Origin: Megaustenia siamemsis
Lineage: Eukaryota; Mollusca; Gastropoda; Stylommatophora; Ariophantidae
DNA: 64,000 bases
Direction of reading: 5' to 3'
Assembly: GCA_032433765.1 (NCBI GenBank)
Contig: JAVIAB010000041.1
Location: 79,363,835-79,427,834 of the forward strand
Translations under genes and position numbers: made by a program
Part shown: positions 31,896 through 44,404 of the stretch, in pieces
Layout: each line of letters begins with the position of its first letter
Position numbering within the stretch: the stretch's first letter is position 1
The notes under the pieces: generated by a model
Told to the model about the DNA's origin: nothing
Seen by the model: only the letters and a program-made list of their open reading frames with translations
Database searches by the model: none

Positions 31896-34682
31896 ACAAA
31901 CATAGCTTGGTCACGATACAAACATAGCTTGGTCACGATACAAACATAGCTTGGTCACGATACAAACATAGCTTGGTCACGATACAAACATAGCTTGGTC
32001 ACGATACAAACATAGCTTGGTCACGATACAAACATAGCTTGGTCACGATACAAACATAGCTTGGTCACGATACAAACATAGCTTGGTCACGATATAAACA
32101 TAACTTGGTCACGATACAAACATAGCTTGGTCACGATACAAACATAACTTATATGGTCACAATACAAACACAACTGATATATGGTCACGATACAAACACA
32201 ACTGATATATGTTCACAATACAAACACAACTAATATGGCCACGATACAAACACAACTGATATATGGTCACGATACAAACATAACTTATATGGTCACGATA
32301 CAAACATAACTGATATATGGTCACGACACAAACATAACTGATATATGGCCATGACACAAACATAACTGATATATGGCCACGATACAAACATAACTGATAT
32401 ATGGCAACGATACAAACAAAACTGATATATGGTCACGATACAAACATAACTTATATGGTCACGATACAACATAACTTATATGGTCACAATACAACACAAC
32501 TGATATGGCCACGATACAAACATAACTGATATATGGTCACAATACAAACACAACTGATATGGCCATGATACAAACACAACTGATATATGGTCACGATACA
32601 AACAAAACTGATATATGGTCACAATGACCACAAACACAACTGATATGGTCATGATACAAACACAACTGATATGGTCATGATACAAACACAACTGATATGG
32701 TCATAACACAAACACAACTGATATGGTCATAATACAAACACAACTGATATGGTCACGATACAAACATAACTTGGTCACGATACAAACATAACTTGGTCAT
32801 GATACAAACATAACTTGGTCACGATACAACATAACTTGGTCACGATACAAACATAACTTGGTCACGATACAAACATAACTTATATGGTCACAATACAAAC
32901 ACAACTGATATATGGTCACGATACAACACAACTGATATATGTTCACAATACAAACACAACTGATATGGCCACGATACAAACACAACTGATATATGGTCAC
33001 GATACAAACATAACTTATATGGTCACGATACAAACATAATTGATATATGGTCACGATACAAACATAACTGATATATGGCCATGATACAAACATAACTGAT
33101 ATATGGCCACGATACAAACATAACTGATATATGGCAACGATACAAACAAAACTGATTTATGGTCACAATACAAACATAACTTATATGGTCACGATACAAA
33201 CATAACTTATATGGTCACAATACAAACACAACTGATATGGCCACGATACAAACATAACTGATATATGGTCACAATACAAACACAACTGATATGGCCATGA
33301 TACAAACACAACTGATATATGGTCACGATACAACAAAACTGATATATGGTCACAATACAAATATAACTGATATGGTCACGATACAAACACAACTGATATA
33401 TGGTCACGATACAAACAAAACTGATATATGGTCACGATACAAACATAACTGATATGGTCACGATACAAACACAACTGATATATGGTCACGATACAAACAC
33501 AACTTACATGGTCATGATACAAACACAACTGATATGGTCATGATACAAACATAACTGATACAAACACAATTGATATGGTCATGATACAAACACAACTTAC
33601 ATGGTCATGATACAAACCTAACTGATATGGTCATGATACAAACACAACTTACATGGTCATGATACAAACACAACTGATATGGTCATGATACAAACATAAC
33701 TGATATGGTCATGATACAAACACAACTGATATGGTCATGATACAAACAGAACTGATATGGTCATAACACAAACACAACTGACATGGTCATGATACAAACA
33801 CAACTTACATGGTCATGATACTAACATAACTGATATGGTCATGATACAAACACAACTGATATGGTCATGATACAAACATAACTGATATGGTCATGATACA
33901 AACATAACTGATACGGTCATGACACAAACACAACTGATATGGTTATGATACAAACATAACTGATATGGTCATGATACAAACACAACTGATATGGTCATGA
34001 TACAAATATAACTAATATGGTCATGATACAAACACAATTGATATGGTTATGATACAAACAGAACTGATATGGTCATGGTACAAACATAACTGATATGGTC
34101 ATGATACAAACACAACTTACATGGTCATGATACAAACACAACTTACATGGTCATGATACAAACACAACTTACATGGTCATGATACAAACATAACTGATAT
34201 ATTCATGATACAAACACAACTGATATGGTCATGATACAAACATAACTGATATCGCCATGATACAAACATAACTGATAGGGTCACGATACAAACACTACTG
34301 ATATGGTCATAATACAAACACAACTGATATGGTCATGATACAAACATAACTGATATGTTCATGATACAAACATAACTGATATGGTCACGATACAAACACA
34401 ACTGATATGGTCATGATACAAACACAATTGATATGGTCATGACACAAACATAACTGATATGGTCATGATACAAACATAACTGATATGGTCACGATACAAA
34501 CACAACTTATATAGTCACCATACAAACACAACTGATATGGTCAAGATACAACATAACTGATATGGTCACGATACAAACATAACTGATATGGTCACGATAC
34601 AAACATAACTGATATGGTCATGATACAAACATAACTGATATGGTCATGATACAAACATAACTGATATGGTCATGATACAAAC
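31890..34682. repeat. 22-28-bp satellite, about 2.8 kb
   Basis: It begins with 22-bp units (ACAAACATAGCTTGGTCACG AT) and passes to 26/28-bp units (ACAAACACAACTGATATGG plus TCATGAT; ATATATGG in longer ones). The segment 32120-32420 recurs as about 32860-33150, so there is higher-order duplication. Minus frames of 60-106 codons here are readings of the repeat. Confidence 0.95.
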
Positions 34683-34709
34683 ACCCCCCCCCCCCCCCCC
34701 CCCCCCCCC
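34683..34709. repeat. Poly-C run
   Basis: About 26-27 consecutive C directly after the satellite. The length is unreliable in most sequencing. Confidence 0.9.
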
Positions 34710-34839
34710 ATTTTGAGATGCCTTCTAGTTGGCGTTAGACCCTAGACTGTAGCCAAGAGCGAGCAGCTTGTTGATGTCACGGCGTGGCGCCTACTTGGAG
34801 TTAGTTGATCTATCATGTTTTATGGTTTATCAAAACAAC

Positions 34840-35131
34840 TTTAGTTGCGAGAAAGAGAGAGATAGGGAGAGATGGATATACAGAGATATACAGTGATAGA
34901 GTGATATAGAGTAATATATAGAGAGATATGAAGAACTAAAGAGATATATATATACAAATATATATATAGAGAGAGAGACAGAGAGATGAAGAAAGAGATA
35001 GATAGAGATAGAGGGAGATAGAGAAATGGAAAGAGAATGTGAGAGATTAACAGAGAGATAGAGATATACAGAGAGATATACTTATACAGCGAGACAGAGG
35101 TATAGAGAGATAGAGATACAGAGAGATGAAG

Positions 35132-35172
<41 letters not shown>

Positions 35173-35600
35173 TAGATACAAAGATATACAGTGATATATA
35201 GAGATAGTAAGATATACAGATATATATAGATTTACAAAGATGTAGAGAGATAGTGAGATGTACAGAGATATACAGAGATGTAGAGAGATAGTGAGATGTA
35301 CAGAGATATACAGAGATGTAGAGAGATAGTGAGATGTACAGAGATATACAGAGATGTAGATAGATAGTGAGATATACAGAGATATAGATATATATATAGA
35401 TATACAGAGATAGTAAGATGTACAGAGATATAGAGATGTAAATAGATAGTGAGATATACAGAGATATATAGAGATATATAGAGATACACAGAGATAGAGA
35501 GAGATATACAGAGATATAGAGATGTAGATAGATAGTGAGATATACAGAGATATATAGAGATATATAGAGATATATAGAGATACACAGAGATAGTGAGAGA
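34840..35600. repeat. GATA/GAGATATACA-rich repeat
   Basis: Irregular repetition of GAGATATACAGAGAT and GTAGAGAGATAGTGAGAT. An (AT)n run lies at about 35147-35170. Long minus frames of 366-501 codons (Tyr-Ile-Ser-Leu rich) are repeat readings. Confidence 0.93.
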
Positions 35601-36195
35601 TATATAGAGATGTACAAACATAGAGAAATGTATGGGGTGATATAGAGAGACGGAGAGAGAGAGATATATAGAGATGTACAAACATAGAGAAATGTATGGG
35701 GTGATATAGAGAGAGACGGAGAGAGAGAGATATATATAGAGATGTACAAACATAGAGAAATGTATGGGGTGATATAGAGAGACGGAGAGAGAGAGATATA
35801 TATAGAGATGTACAAACATAGAGAAATGTATGGGGTGATATAGAGAGACGGAGAGAGAGAGAGATATATAGAGATGTACAAACATAGAGAAATGTATGGG
35901 GTGATATAGAGAGACGGAGAGAGAGAGAGATATATAGAGATGTACAAACACAGAGGAATGTATGGGGTGATATAGAGAGACGGAGAGAGAGAGATATATA
36001 TAGAGATGTACAAACATAGAGAAATGTATGGGGTGATATAGAGAGACGGAGAGAGAGAGAGATATATAGAGATGTACAAACATAGAGAAATGTATGGGGT
36101 GATATAGAGAGACGGAGAGAGAGAGAGAGATATATAGAGATGTACAAACATAGAGCAATGTATGGGGTGATATAGAGAGACGGAGAGAGAGACCA
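35600..36195. repeat. ~62-66-bp minisatellite, about 9 copies
   Basis: The unit contains AGATGTACAAACATAGAG, AAATGTATGGGGTGATATAG and (GA)n of variable length, which produces the period drift. Confidence 0.94.
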
Positions 36196-36241
36196 TCATC
36201 ATAAAACGTAAGGTCAAGCACCAACCGTTCTCTACATCTTC

Positions 36242-36243
36242 TA

Positions 36244-36301
<58 letters not shown>
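36242..36301. repeat. (CT)n microsatellite
   Basis: About 60 bp of CT interrupted by one TTT. Confidence 0.95.
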
Positions 36302-36307
<6 letters not shown>

Positions 36308-36570
36308 CGGGACAGCTCCAGACGGGTGTAAGGACCAGTAACTCAAACAGACCTAGAAGAATACAAGATTGAAGTTAAGAAATGTGGGCAGACACAGTCC
36401 TGCCGTCTATACAACAGGGAAATGCTGATGGCACTTAGATGAAAGAATGACAGTGATAGCGATGGGAAAGCAACATAAAAAGATGAACAGATGGCAGACA
36501 TTAGTCTAATGTAATAGTATATAGACTGGGTAGGAATAGATCACACAATGGGAGATAGATATATAGCTTG
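36302..36570. other. Gene-free sequence
   Basis: Nothing recognised. Confidence 0.4.
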
Positions 36571-36584
36571 GGCTGATAGCTTAG

Positions 36585-36923
36585 GGTTAAGGCATAAAAA
36601 TGCGAAGCTGCAGTAAAGCTGAATATAAGGAAAAATAAAAAAAATAAAAAATGTACATTTACGCACTTTTTGGCACGATTTTCGACGTTCACGACAGCCG
36701 CACTTGGTTACGATTTTATTTTGGATTTGACAGGATAGTTTTATTTATTGTTGTTGTTTTCTTTAACACATTTCGATTGTTTTTGTTTTGGTTGTTTCGT
36801 TATCATTTTGTGTGTGTGTTTATTTTGTTTGTTCCTGATGAAGGCCTATTGAGCCGAAACGTTGTTTAGTCTGTGTCGTCCACTTGTCACGTAAAGCTTC
36901 TTACATACCATTTTTTTTATTTT
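36585..36923. mobile_element. 339-bp insertion with 14-bp flanking duplication and hammerhead-like core
   Basis: GGCTGATAGCTTAG occurs at 36571-36584 and 36924-36937, so the AT-rich segment between looks like a retro-insertion. Near its right end it has CTGATGA (36835-36841), a short GGC/GCC stem, GAAAC (36856-36860) and CGTC (36877-36880). A relative lies inverted at about 53045-53240. Penelope-like elements and small retro-ribozyme elements carry such motifs; no coding is left to tell which. Confidence 0.72.
36835..36880 (+). ncRNA. Hammerhead-ribozyme-like motif
   Basis: CTGATGA, stem II candidate GGC/GCC after one extra A, GAAAC, then stem III candidate ACG/CGT closing a 15-base loop and C at the cleavage position (36880). 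Against function: the extra A before stem II, and no good stem I between the flanks. Confidence 0.35.
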
Positions 36924-36937
36924 GGCTGATAGCTTAG

Positions 36938-37440
36938 TAGTTACCCATAGTTAAGTGGATGATAGCAGTACAGTTATCACAGACACAGAAGAACAGTTGC
37001 CAGTTTTGGGGAATGGAACATGTGTGCTGTTATTGGAAAGGTGGGGGAATAGATGTCAACTTGACTTGGTCAGTCACATGTCTAGAAATTAGGCTGATAA
37101 ACTCGGGGGAGGGGGGAGGGTAATTTAATGAGAGATGTCACTCTTAGAGTTCATGTAGCATCGTTTCTGAAACTCAGAGGTTAACTAAATGTCAAGATGG
37201 AGTAGCTTGTTTTGCAAAATTTGACACAAAAGTCATCTAGAGTTGAAGTTCGCATTCAACCATTGGCTGAGAGATAACTATGCTGAAACTAAGCCAATGA
37301 ATTATGCAAATGAGGCTGGAGTATTTAACCTCATGCATTAGAAGAATTAGGGGAGGAGTTAAAGCTTTGAATGTTTTGAGAAACAGAGAGGGAGAGAAGT
37401 ACATAGAGTTAGAAACATAGAGATAGAGAATAAAATCAAT
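36938..37440. other. Unassigned sequence with promoter-like cluster
   Basis: At about 37290-37335: CCAAT, then the octamer ATGCAAAT, then GTATTTAA, within 45 bp. No gene is confirmed downstream. Confidence 0.35.
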
Positions 37441-37449
37441 ATAGAAACA

Positions 37450-37504
<55 letters not shown>
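37450..37504. repeat. (GA)n microsatellite
   Basis: About 27 GA units; a GA-rich lead-in starts near 37385. Confidence 0.96.
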
Positions 37505-37507
<3 letters not shown>

Positions 37508-37514
37508 TCACATA

Positions 37515-37730
37515 GTGAACATCAAGTCAGAAAAACAAAGTTTCATTAAGATGTATCTAAAGTTAGATTCAGGAGATTTTATGTTTCAGAGAACAATAGT
37601 AACTAGATTTAGAGTAGCATTGATTAAGTCAAGACAAAGATATAGAATAGTAAGTGTAAAACAGGACGAGTTGTCATATTTTAATAGATTGAAAGATAGA
37701 ATTAGAAATGTCACAGACAATATGTACTAA
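37515..37730 (+). other. Unrecognised 71-codon open frame
   Basis: Starts MNIKSEKQSFIKMYLKLDSG and is rich in Lys and Arg, without repeats and with mixed codons. No family is recognised and there is no clear splice context. It lies 180 bp downstream of the CCAAT/octamer/TATTTAA cluster. Possibly transposon-derived or chance. Confidence 0.2.
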
Positions 37731-37794
37731 CAGGTGCCTCAAATATCCAGCGGTGTTAACCTCTTGAGCGCATCCAGATCAAGAATATTGGTTT

Positions 37795-38490
37795 TAGAAT
37801 TATGTACTCAACCATAAACATCACGTGTAGAAGCGACAATCAAATAAACTTGAATAAGCAAAATTCATAGTCTGTGATTATTGAGTACACGAATCCATGT
37901 CAAGACATTGCTAGTACGTCATGCTGGGATCTTGTAAACTCTGTAGCACAAAATAGTTAGCAGCAGTTCCCAGTTAAAAGGTTGGATTCAGGAGAAAACT
38001 AATACAATACTAGGTAAGGAAAGTAACAAGAGGATGGCATTACTAGAGATGGTAGCATGTCAGAAAGTAACAAGAGGATGGCATTAATAGAGATGGTAGC
38101 ATGTCAGAAAGTAACAAGAGGATGGCATTAATAGAGATGGTAGCATGTCAGAAAGTAACAAGAGGATGGCATTAATAGAGATGGGAGTATGTCAGAAAGT
38201 AACAAGAGGATGGCATTAATAGAGATGGTAGCATGTCAGAAAGTAACAAGAGGATGGCATTAATAGAGATGGTAACATCACGTGTAGAAGCGACGATCAA
38301 ATAAACTTGAATAAGCAAAATTCATAGTCTGTGATTATTGAGTACATGAATCCATGTCAAGACATTGTTAGTACGTCGTGCTGGGATCTTGTAAACTCTG
38401 TAGCACAAAATAGTTAGCAGCAGTTCCCAGTTAAAAGATTTGATTCAGGAGAAAACTAATACAATACTAGGTCAGGAAAGTAACAAGAGG
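37795..38490. repeat. ~470-bp duplication enclosing a 44-bp array
   Basis: The segment from about 37808 (TCACGTGTAGAAGCGAC...) to 38030 recurs from about 38277 to 38490. Between them is a 44-bp array of about 6 copies (AAAGTAACAAGAGGATGGCA...), 38021-38275. The array probably grew inside one copy boundary. Confidence 0.9.
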
Positions 38491-38877
38491 ATGGCATTAC
38501 TAGAGATGGGAGTATACCATCACAAGGCGAACAGATGGTAGCATGTCAGAAAGTATCAACAAGACAAATATGTTTTGAACTTAACAACTGCAGCAGATAT
38601 TCCACAACCCCCCCCCCCCCCCCCCAATCCCTTCAAGAGCATGACTAAAGCAGCATGACCAGCATGAACAAACAATAACAAGAACGTGAACACATCAAAT
38701 CTGTACCAAACATTTCCTGGCACACATCGGTCATGAGCTGATTGCCCTTCATGCCTGAAGGTCACGTCTATCTCATAGAATGTGTCAACTTGACATTGGC
38801 AATGCTTCCATGACCCTGTTTTTACTTGCCACACACACACACTGCTGGACACAGCCAACTATAGACTTACTTAGCCC
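38491..38877. other. Unassigned sequence with a C run
   Basis: A 100-codon minus frame (38858-38556) includes WKHCQCQVDTFYEIDVTF but no domain is recognised. A C run at 38607-38625 encodes its poly-Gly. Confidence 0.35.
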
Positions 38878-38985
38878 TGCGGGTTGAAAGGGAATTCCTG
38901 GAAACCATCAACTAGCGAAACGTTTTCAGCCTTGCAAGCAGGTGTGGTTTTGGGTTGAGTAACTCAGCTGTCTATATCACTTATA
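38878..38985. repeat. Dispersed repeat (shared with 49730-49835 and 49945-50035)
   Basis: All three share GGAA(A)CCCTGGAAA-like, AACTA.YG..R-TGTTTTCAG and GAGCAGG.-TGGCTGT-like blocks in the same order. It is a short interspersed family of unknown type. Confidence 0.6.
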
Positions 38986-39017
38986 TTTGATCACATCACG
39001 TTAGTTGGGGTTTCAAC

Positions 39018-39228
39018 ACACACAATTCAGTTTCTAGTCTCTAGGGAATTCACCAGAAGTGAAAGCTAGTGAAGGCAACAACACACACACAATTCAGTTT
39101 CTAGTCTCTAGGGAATTCGCCAGAAGTGAAAGCTAGTGAAGGCAACAACACACACACAATTCAGTTCTAGTCTCTAGGGAATTCGCCAGAAGTGAAAGCT
39201 AGTGAGGGCAACAACACACACACAAAAT
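39018..39228. repeat. 67-bp tandem repeat, 3 copies
   Basis: CAATTCAGTTTCTAGTCTCT units at 67-bp steps, with (CA)n between. Confidence 0.95.
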
Positions 39229-39352
39229 AGGCAAATCAGGATGAATATAACAGGGGTAAGTCAAGGGTATTGCTAATTCATATGATGGACGAAGCAGATA
39301 AAAGTGCTGTTAATTCATAAGATGGAAGCACCAGATAAATGTGCCGCTAATT

Positions 39353-40285
39353 ATATATACATATAAAAGTGCTGCTGATGATGGCAGCAACAGTTGAAAG
39401 TGCTGCTAATGTTGAAAAAAGCAACATATAAAGGTGCTACTAATGTTGAAAAAAGCAACATATAAAGGTGCTTCTAATGCACACGATTGAAGCAACACAT
39501 ACAAGTGCTACAGAAAAAATTCTGCCAATGATGGCAACAACAGAAAAAAGTGCTGCTGGTGATGACAGCAACTGATACAAGTGCTGCTAATTATATATAC
39601 ATATAAAAGTGCTGCTGATGATGGAAGCAACATATAAAAGTGCTGCTGATGATGGAAGCAACATATAAAAGTGCTGCTGATGATGGAAGCAACATATAAA
39701 AGTGCTGCTGATGATGGAAGCAACATATAAAAGTGCTGCTGATGATGGAAGCAACATATAAAAGTGCTGCTGATGATGGAAGCAACATATAAAAGTGCTG
39801 CTGATGATGGAAGCAACATATAAAAGTGCTGCTGATGATGGAAGCAACATATAAAAGTGCTGCTGATGATGGAAGCAACATATAAAAGTGCTGCTGATGA
39901 TGGAAGCAACATATAAAAGTGCTGCTAATGATGGAAGCAACATATAAAAGTGCTGCTAATGATGGAAGCAACATATAAAAGTGCTGCAATTATATATACA
40001 TATAAAAGTGTTGCTAATGATGGAAGCAACAGATAGAAGTGCTGCTAATTATATATACATATAAAAGTGTTGCTAATGATGGAAGCAACAGATAGAAGTG
40101 CTGCTAATGATGGTAGCAACAGATGAAAGTGCTGCCAATGATTGATTAACAGATAAAAGTACTGCTAATGATGGAAGCAAAAGATAAAAATGCTGCTAAT
40201 GATGGAAGCAACATATAAAAGTGCTGCTAATGATGGTAGCAAAAGATAAAAGTGCTGCTAATGATGGAAACAACAAACATCTAGT
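39353..40285. repeat. 31-bp tandem repeat, about 28 copies with diverged ends
   Basis: Core unit AAGTGCTGCTGATGATGGAA plus GCAACATATAA, perfect at 39600-39990 and diverged on both sides. 31 bp is not a multiple of 3, yet three overlapping minus frames of 118-134 codons exist because no frame of the 93-bp triple unit has a stop on that strand. Confidence 0.95.
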
Positions 40286-40524
40286 TAGAGAATGACATTT
40301 ATTTAGTTAAGGTCTTGAAATAATAACAAACATTAATAAATTATTCAACAAATAAATAATGATACAACAACTACTTATTGAATCATGAGGACAAGGAACA
40401 AAGCAAGAACAGGCACAAAAAAGTATTTACATCATTGTTTGGCATATCATACACATTGGGAATTATGTCAGTCCCTGACTCATGGTGGAACTATACAAGT
40501 ATCTAGGAGTTATGTTAATTCTAC
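40286..40524. other. Gene-free sequence
   Basis: AT-rich; includes TTTATT (40310), a possible minus-strand polyadenylation signal for Sulf, but it is far from the stop codon. Confidence 0.3.
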
Positions 40525-41010
40525 AGAATATTGCTACTATTTGTTTGGAGCCTTGCACGCTGTACAGAAGGTAGACACTGTTGCTACTATTTATTTGGAG
40601 CTTTGTACGCTGTACAAAAGGTAGCCACAGCTGCTACTATTTGTTTGGAGCCTCGTACGATGTACAGAAGGTAGCCACAGCTGCTACTATTTGTTTGGAG
40701 CCTTGTAAGCTGTACAGAAGGTAGCCACAGTTACTACTATTTGTTTGGAGCCTTGTAAGCAGTAAAGAAGGTAGCCACAGTTGCTACTATTTGTTTGGAG
40801 CCTTGCAAGCTATACAAAAGGTAGCCACAGATGCTACTATTTGTTTGGAGCCATGCAAGCTGTACAGATGGTAGCCACAGCTGCTACTATTTGTTTGGAG
40901 CTTTACAAGCTGTACAGAAGGTAGCCACAGCTGCTACTATTTGTTTGGAGTCTTACAAGCTGTAAATAAGGTAGCCACAGTTGCTACTATTTGTTTGTGA
41001 TTATGAACTG
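40525..41010. repeat. 50-bp tandem repeat, about 9.5 copies
   Basis: Unit around CTGCTACTATTTGTTTGGAG plus CCTTGTAAGCTGTACAGAAG and GTAGCCACAG. Confidence 0.95.
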
Positions 41011-41169
41011 TATAGAATATATTAATTCAACAACAGTTAAATAGTTGCTGTTGTTGATCAAATGTACAAAATGTATAACATTCAACAACAATTGCTACAT
41101 CTGTATACAACCACTCAACACTTGCCAGCTGACTTGCAAAACCTGCTGGACTGTCACCAGGATAAGGCT

Positions 41170-41540
41170 TCTCCAGCCTACATCTTAACAATTAAATTCT
41201 CCATCCTACATGTAAACAATGCCATCTCCAGCACCTACATGTTAACAATGTCCTTCTCCCCTACCTATATGCAAACAATACAGTTCTCCAATCCACATGT
41301 TAACAATGCTCTTCTCCTGCAACTACACGTTAACAATGCCCTTCTTCCATGCCTACATGTTAACAACGCCCTCTTCCTTGCCTACATGTTAATAATGCCT
41401 TCTTCCCCTGCCTACATGTTAACAATGCCATTCTTCCCTGCCTACATGTTAACAATGTCTTTCTTCCCCGCCTACACGTTAACAATGCCTTTCTTCCCTG
41501 TCTACATGATAACAATGTCCTTCTCCCATGCCTTCTACAT
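41170..41540. repeat. ~30-bp degenerate tandem repeat
   Basis: Units of the type CTACATGTTAACAATGCCCT TCTTCCCTGC. The 173-codon plus frame is a reading of it. Confidence 0.9.
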
Positions 41541-42575
41541 GTTGTGTAACTGTTTACATGGTGGGTCAGTGTTCACGTGTTGAGTCAGTATCTACATGTT
41601 GGGTCACTGTTTACATGGTGACACAGTGTCTTAATGATGGGTCAGTGTTTACATGTTGGGTAACTGTTTACATAGTTGGTTAGTGTGTACATGTTGGATC
41701 ACTGTTTACATGTTGGGTCAGTGTCTACATGTTGGGTCACTGTTTACATGTTGGGTCATGGTCTACATGTTGGGTCAGTGTCTACATGTTGGATCACTGT
41801 TTACATCGTGGGTCAGTATCTACAAGTTGGGTCAGTGTCTACATGCTAGGTCAGTGTACATGTTGGGTCACTGTTTACATGTTGGGTCAATGTCTACATG
41901 TTGGGTCATTGTTTACATGTTGGGTCACTGTTTACATGGTGACACAGTGTCTTAATGATGGGTCAGTGTTTACATGTTGGGTAACTGTTTACATAGTTGG
42001 TTAGTGTGTACATGTTGGGTCACTGTTTACATGTTCGGTCAGTGTCTACATGTTGGGTCACAGTTTACATGTTGGGTCAGTGTATACATGGTGGTTCAGT
42101 GTCTACATGTTGGGTCAGTGTCTACATGTTGGGTCAGTGTCTACAGGTTGGGTCACTGTCTACATGTTGGGTCAGAGTCTACATGTTGGGTCAGTGTCTA
42201 CATGTTGGGTCACTGTTTACATGTTGGGTCAGTGTCTACAAGTTGGGTCAGTGTCTTCATGTTGGGTCAGTGTCTTCATGTTGGGTCACTGTTTACATGT
42301 TGGGTCACTGTTTACATGTTGGGTCACTGTTTACATGTTGGGTCACTGTCTACATGTTGGGTCAGTGTCTACATGATGGGCCAGTGTCTAAATGTTGGGT
42401 CAGTGTCTTCATGTTGTGTGAGTGTCTACATGTTGGGTCACTGTTTACATGTTGGGTCAGAGTCTACATGTTGGGTCACTGTTTACATGTTGGGTCAGAG
42501 TCTACATGTTGTGTGAGTGTCTACATGGTGGGTCAGTGTCAACATTTTGGGTCAGTCTGTACTTGTTGTTTACAT
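41541..42575. repeat. 19-bp tandem repeat with higher-order duplication
   Basis: Unit GGGTCAGTGTCTACATGTT. A variant block (ATGGTGACACAGTGTCTTAA through AGTTGGTTAGTGTGTAC) occurs at about 41610-41690 and again at about 41935-42010, showing a ~320-bp duplication inside the array. Confidence 0.95.
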
Positions 42576-42711
42576 TGTTAATTTAGCAACTGTGATGTCA
42601 GGAGAGATCTATTCTAAAGTTGAAGAGAGCAGAACTGCTAATTGTTCAACACACAAGACTATCAAGTGTACAGAACATTATGTAGAAAATGGGGAATAAA
42701 TGATGCCTTTC

Positions 42712-43555
42712 ACAAGTGATCACTCTGTAACACAAACTTCACTACAACACCATCCAGGAGTCATCTCTTTACAACACAAACTTCACTACAACACCATCCA
42801 GAAGTCATCTCTTTACAACACAAACTTCACTACAACACCATCCAGAAGTCATCTCTTTACAACACAAAACTTCACTACAACACCATCCAGGAGTCATCTC
42901 TTTACAACAAAAACTTCACTACAACACCATCCAGGAGTCATCTCTTTACAACACAAACTTCACTACAACACCATCCAGGAGTCATCTCTTTACAACACAA
43001 ACTTCACTACAGCACCATCCAGGAGTCATCTCTTTACAACACAAACTTCACTACAACACCATCCAGGAGTCATCTCTTTACAACACAAACTTCACTACAA
43101 CATCATCCAGAAGTCATCTCTTTACAACACAAACTTCACTACAACACCATCCAGGAGTCATCTCTTTACAACACAAACTTCACTACAACACCATCCAGAA
43201 GTCATCTCTTTACAACACAAACTTCACTACAACACCATCCAGAAGTCATCTATTTACAACATAAACTTTACTACAACACCATCCAGAAGTCATCTCTTTA
43301 CAACATAAACTTGACTACAACACCATCCAGAAGTCATCTCTTTACAGTACAAAATTCACTACAACACCATCCAGAAGTCATCTCTTTACAACACAAACTT
43401 CATTACAACACCATCCAGAAGTCATCTCTTTACAACACAAACTTCACTACAACACCATCCAGAAGTCATCTCTTTACAACACAAACTTCACTACAACACC
43501 ATCCAGAAGTCATCTCTTTACAACACAAACTTCCCTACAACATCATCCAGAATAG
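42712..43555. repeat. 44-bp tandem repeat, about 19 copies
   Basis: Unit AACTTCACTACAACACCATC plus CAGGAGTCATCTCTTTACAA and CACA; G/A variants (CAGGAG/CAGAAG) segregate in blocks. It lies downstream of the Sulf stop on the minus strand, so it may be 3' UTR or intergenic. Confidence 0.96.
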
Positions 43556-43877
43556 AGAACAAAAAACTCCAGATCATAACTTTTTCTCAACAGATCAACT
43601 CTCCCTCAGACACTTAAGGTCTCATACTGGATTCATCAACCATATCTGGAGTCACTCTGAGAATGAAGAGAAGGCTGTCTACATCTCCAACGCTGTGTCA
43701 TCTTGCCAAATCATGAAGTTGTGTCTCTTGAAAACATTCCTCAACTTTCATGAGAAGAAGCAAGAACACGGAGCCTTAGCTTTCATGAGAAATACATGAA
43801 CACAGAGACTTAACATTTGTCCAAACTGGTATTTTGTCAATTTATGAACTACACATTCTAGAAATCCAATCACATTC

Positions 43878-44059
43878 CTACTCATAGTCAGGAGAAAAGC
43901 TGACTTTAGCATTTCCTAAACTATCTTTGGTATCTGTCAGAAAGTCTTCATCGTAGAAATGTTCACCTTCATCTTCATAATCCTCATAATGTGGCCCGTT
44001 CTTGGCACGCTGGAGGTTGATCAGTCCTGGCCAGTTAGGGTCATGGGGCAAGCGATTTT
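43878..44059 (-). CDS. Sulf: Sulf terminal exon: acidic C-terminal tail
   Basis: 182 bp including the stop at 43878-43880; acceptor CAATTCACAG preceded by a pyrimidine-rich stretch. Its first two bases AA join the A of the previous exon (Lys). It encodes NRLPHDPNWPGLINLQRAKN and then YEDYEDEGEHFYDEDF before SFSPDYE-stop. The tail is much more acidic and tyrosine-rich than the short end usual in the family, so similarity cannot confirm it; the phase match and splice site support it. Confidence 0.72.
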
Positions 44060-44404
44060 CTGTGAATTGTTGGAGAGAAATGAGTGGCACGATTATGTCA
44101 TGTTGTACGTGTATGTCCAGCTGATGTATATCTTTCTGAAGGACATGAGAATAAAGGAAATGGACATGAGAATAAAGGAAATATCACAAGTGAAAGAAGG
44201 TCAACATACAAAAAACATAAAATAAAAATAAAGGCTAATCATCTATACATATAATGTTTGCTGTTCTATTATATTACATAAACTGTTATCTGATCATCTG
44301 CTGGTCACATGCAAGAATGAAATAATTGTTAACAATTGCATGATTAAGCATCAACTTGAGTAACATATTTTCTTCTTTATCCTTGGGAATAATTTGTTTG
44401 CAGT
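44060..44404. other. Sulf intron sequence
   Basis: AT-rich; a short duplication of GGACATGAGAATAAAGGAAA at 44142-44180. Nothing else recognised. Confidence 0.5.

Noticed and set aside
7500..31900. Functional LINE protein genes
   Set aside because: Every copy has frameshifts, stops or truncation; recorded as pseudogenes or mobile elements.
34841..36346. 501-codon minus frame that looks like a multi-pass membrane protein (Tyr/Ile/Leu/Ser)
   Set aside because: Pure translation of GATA/GAGA repeats; other frames over the same DNA give similar peptides.
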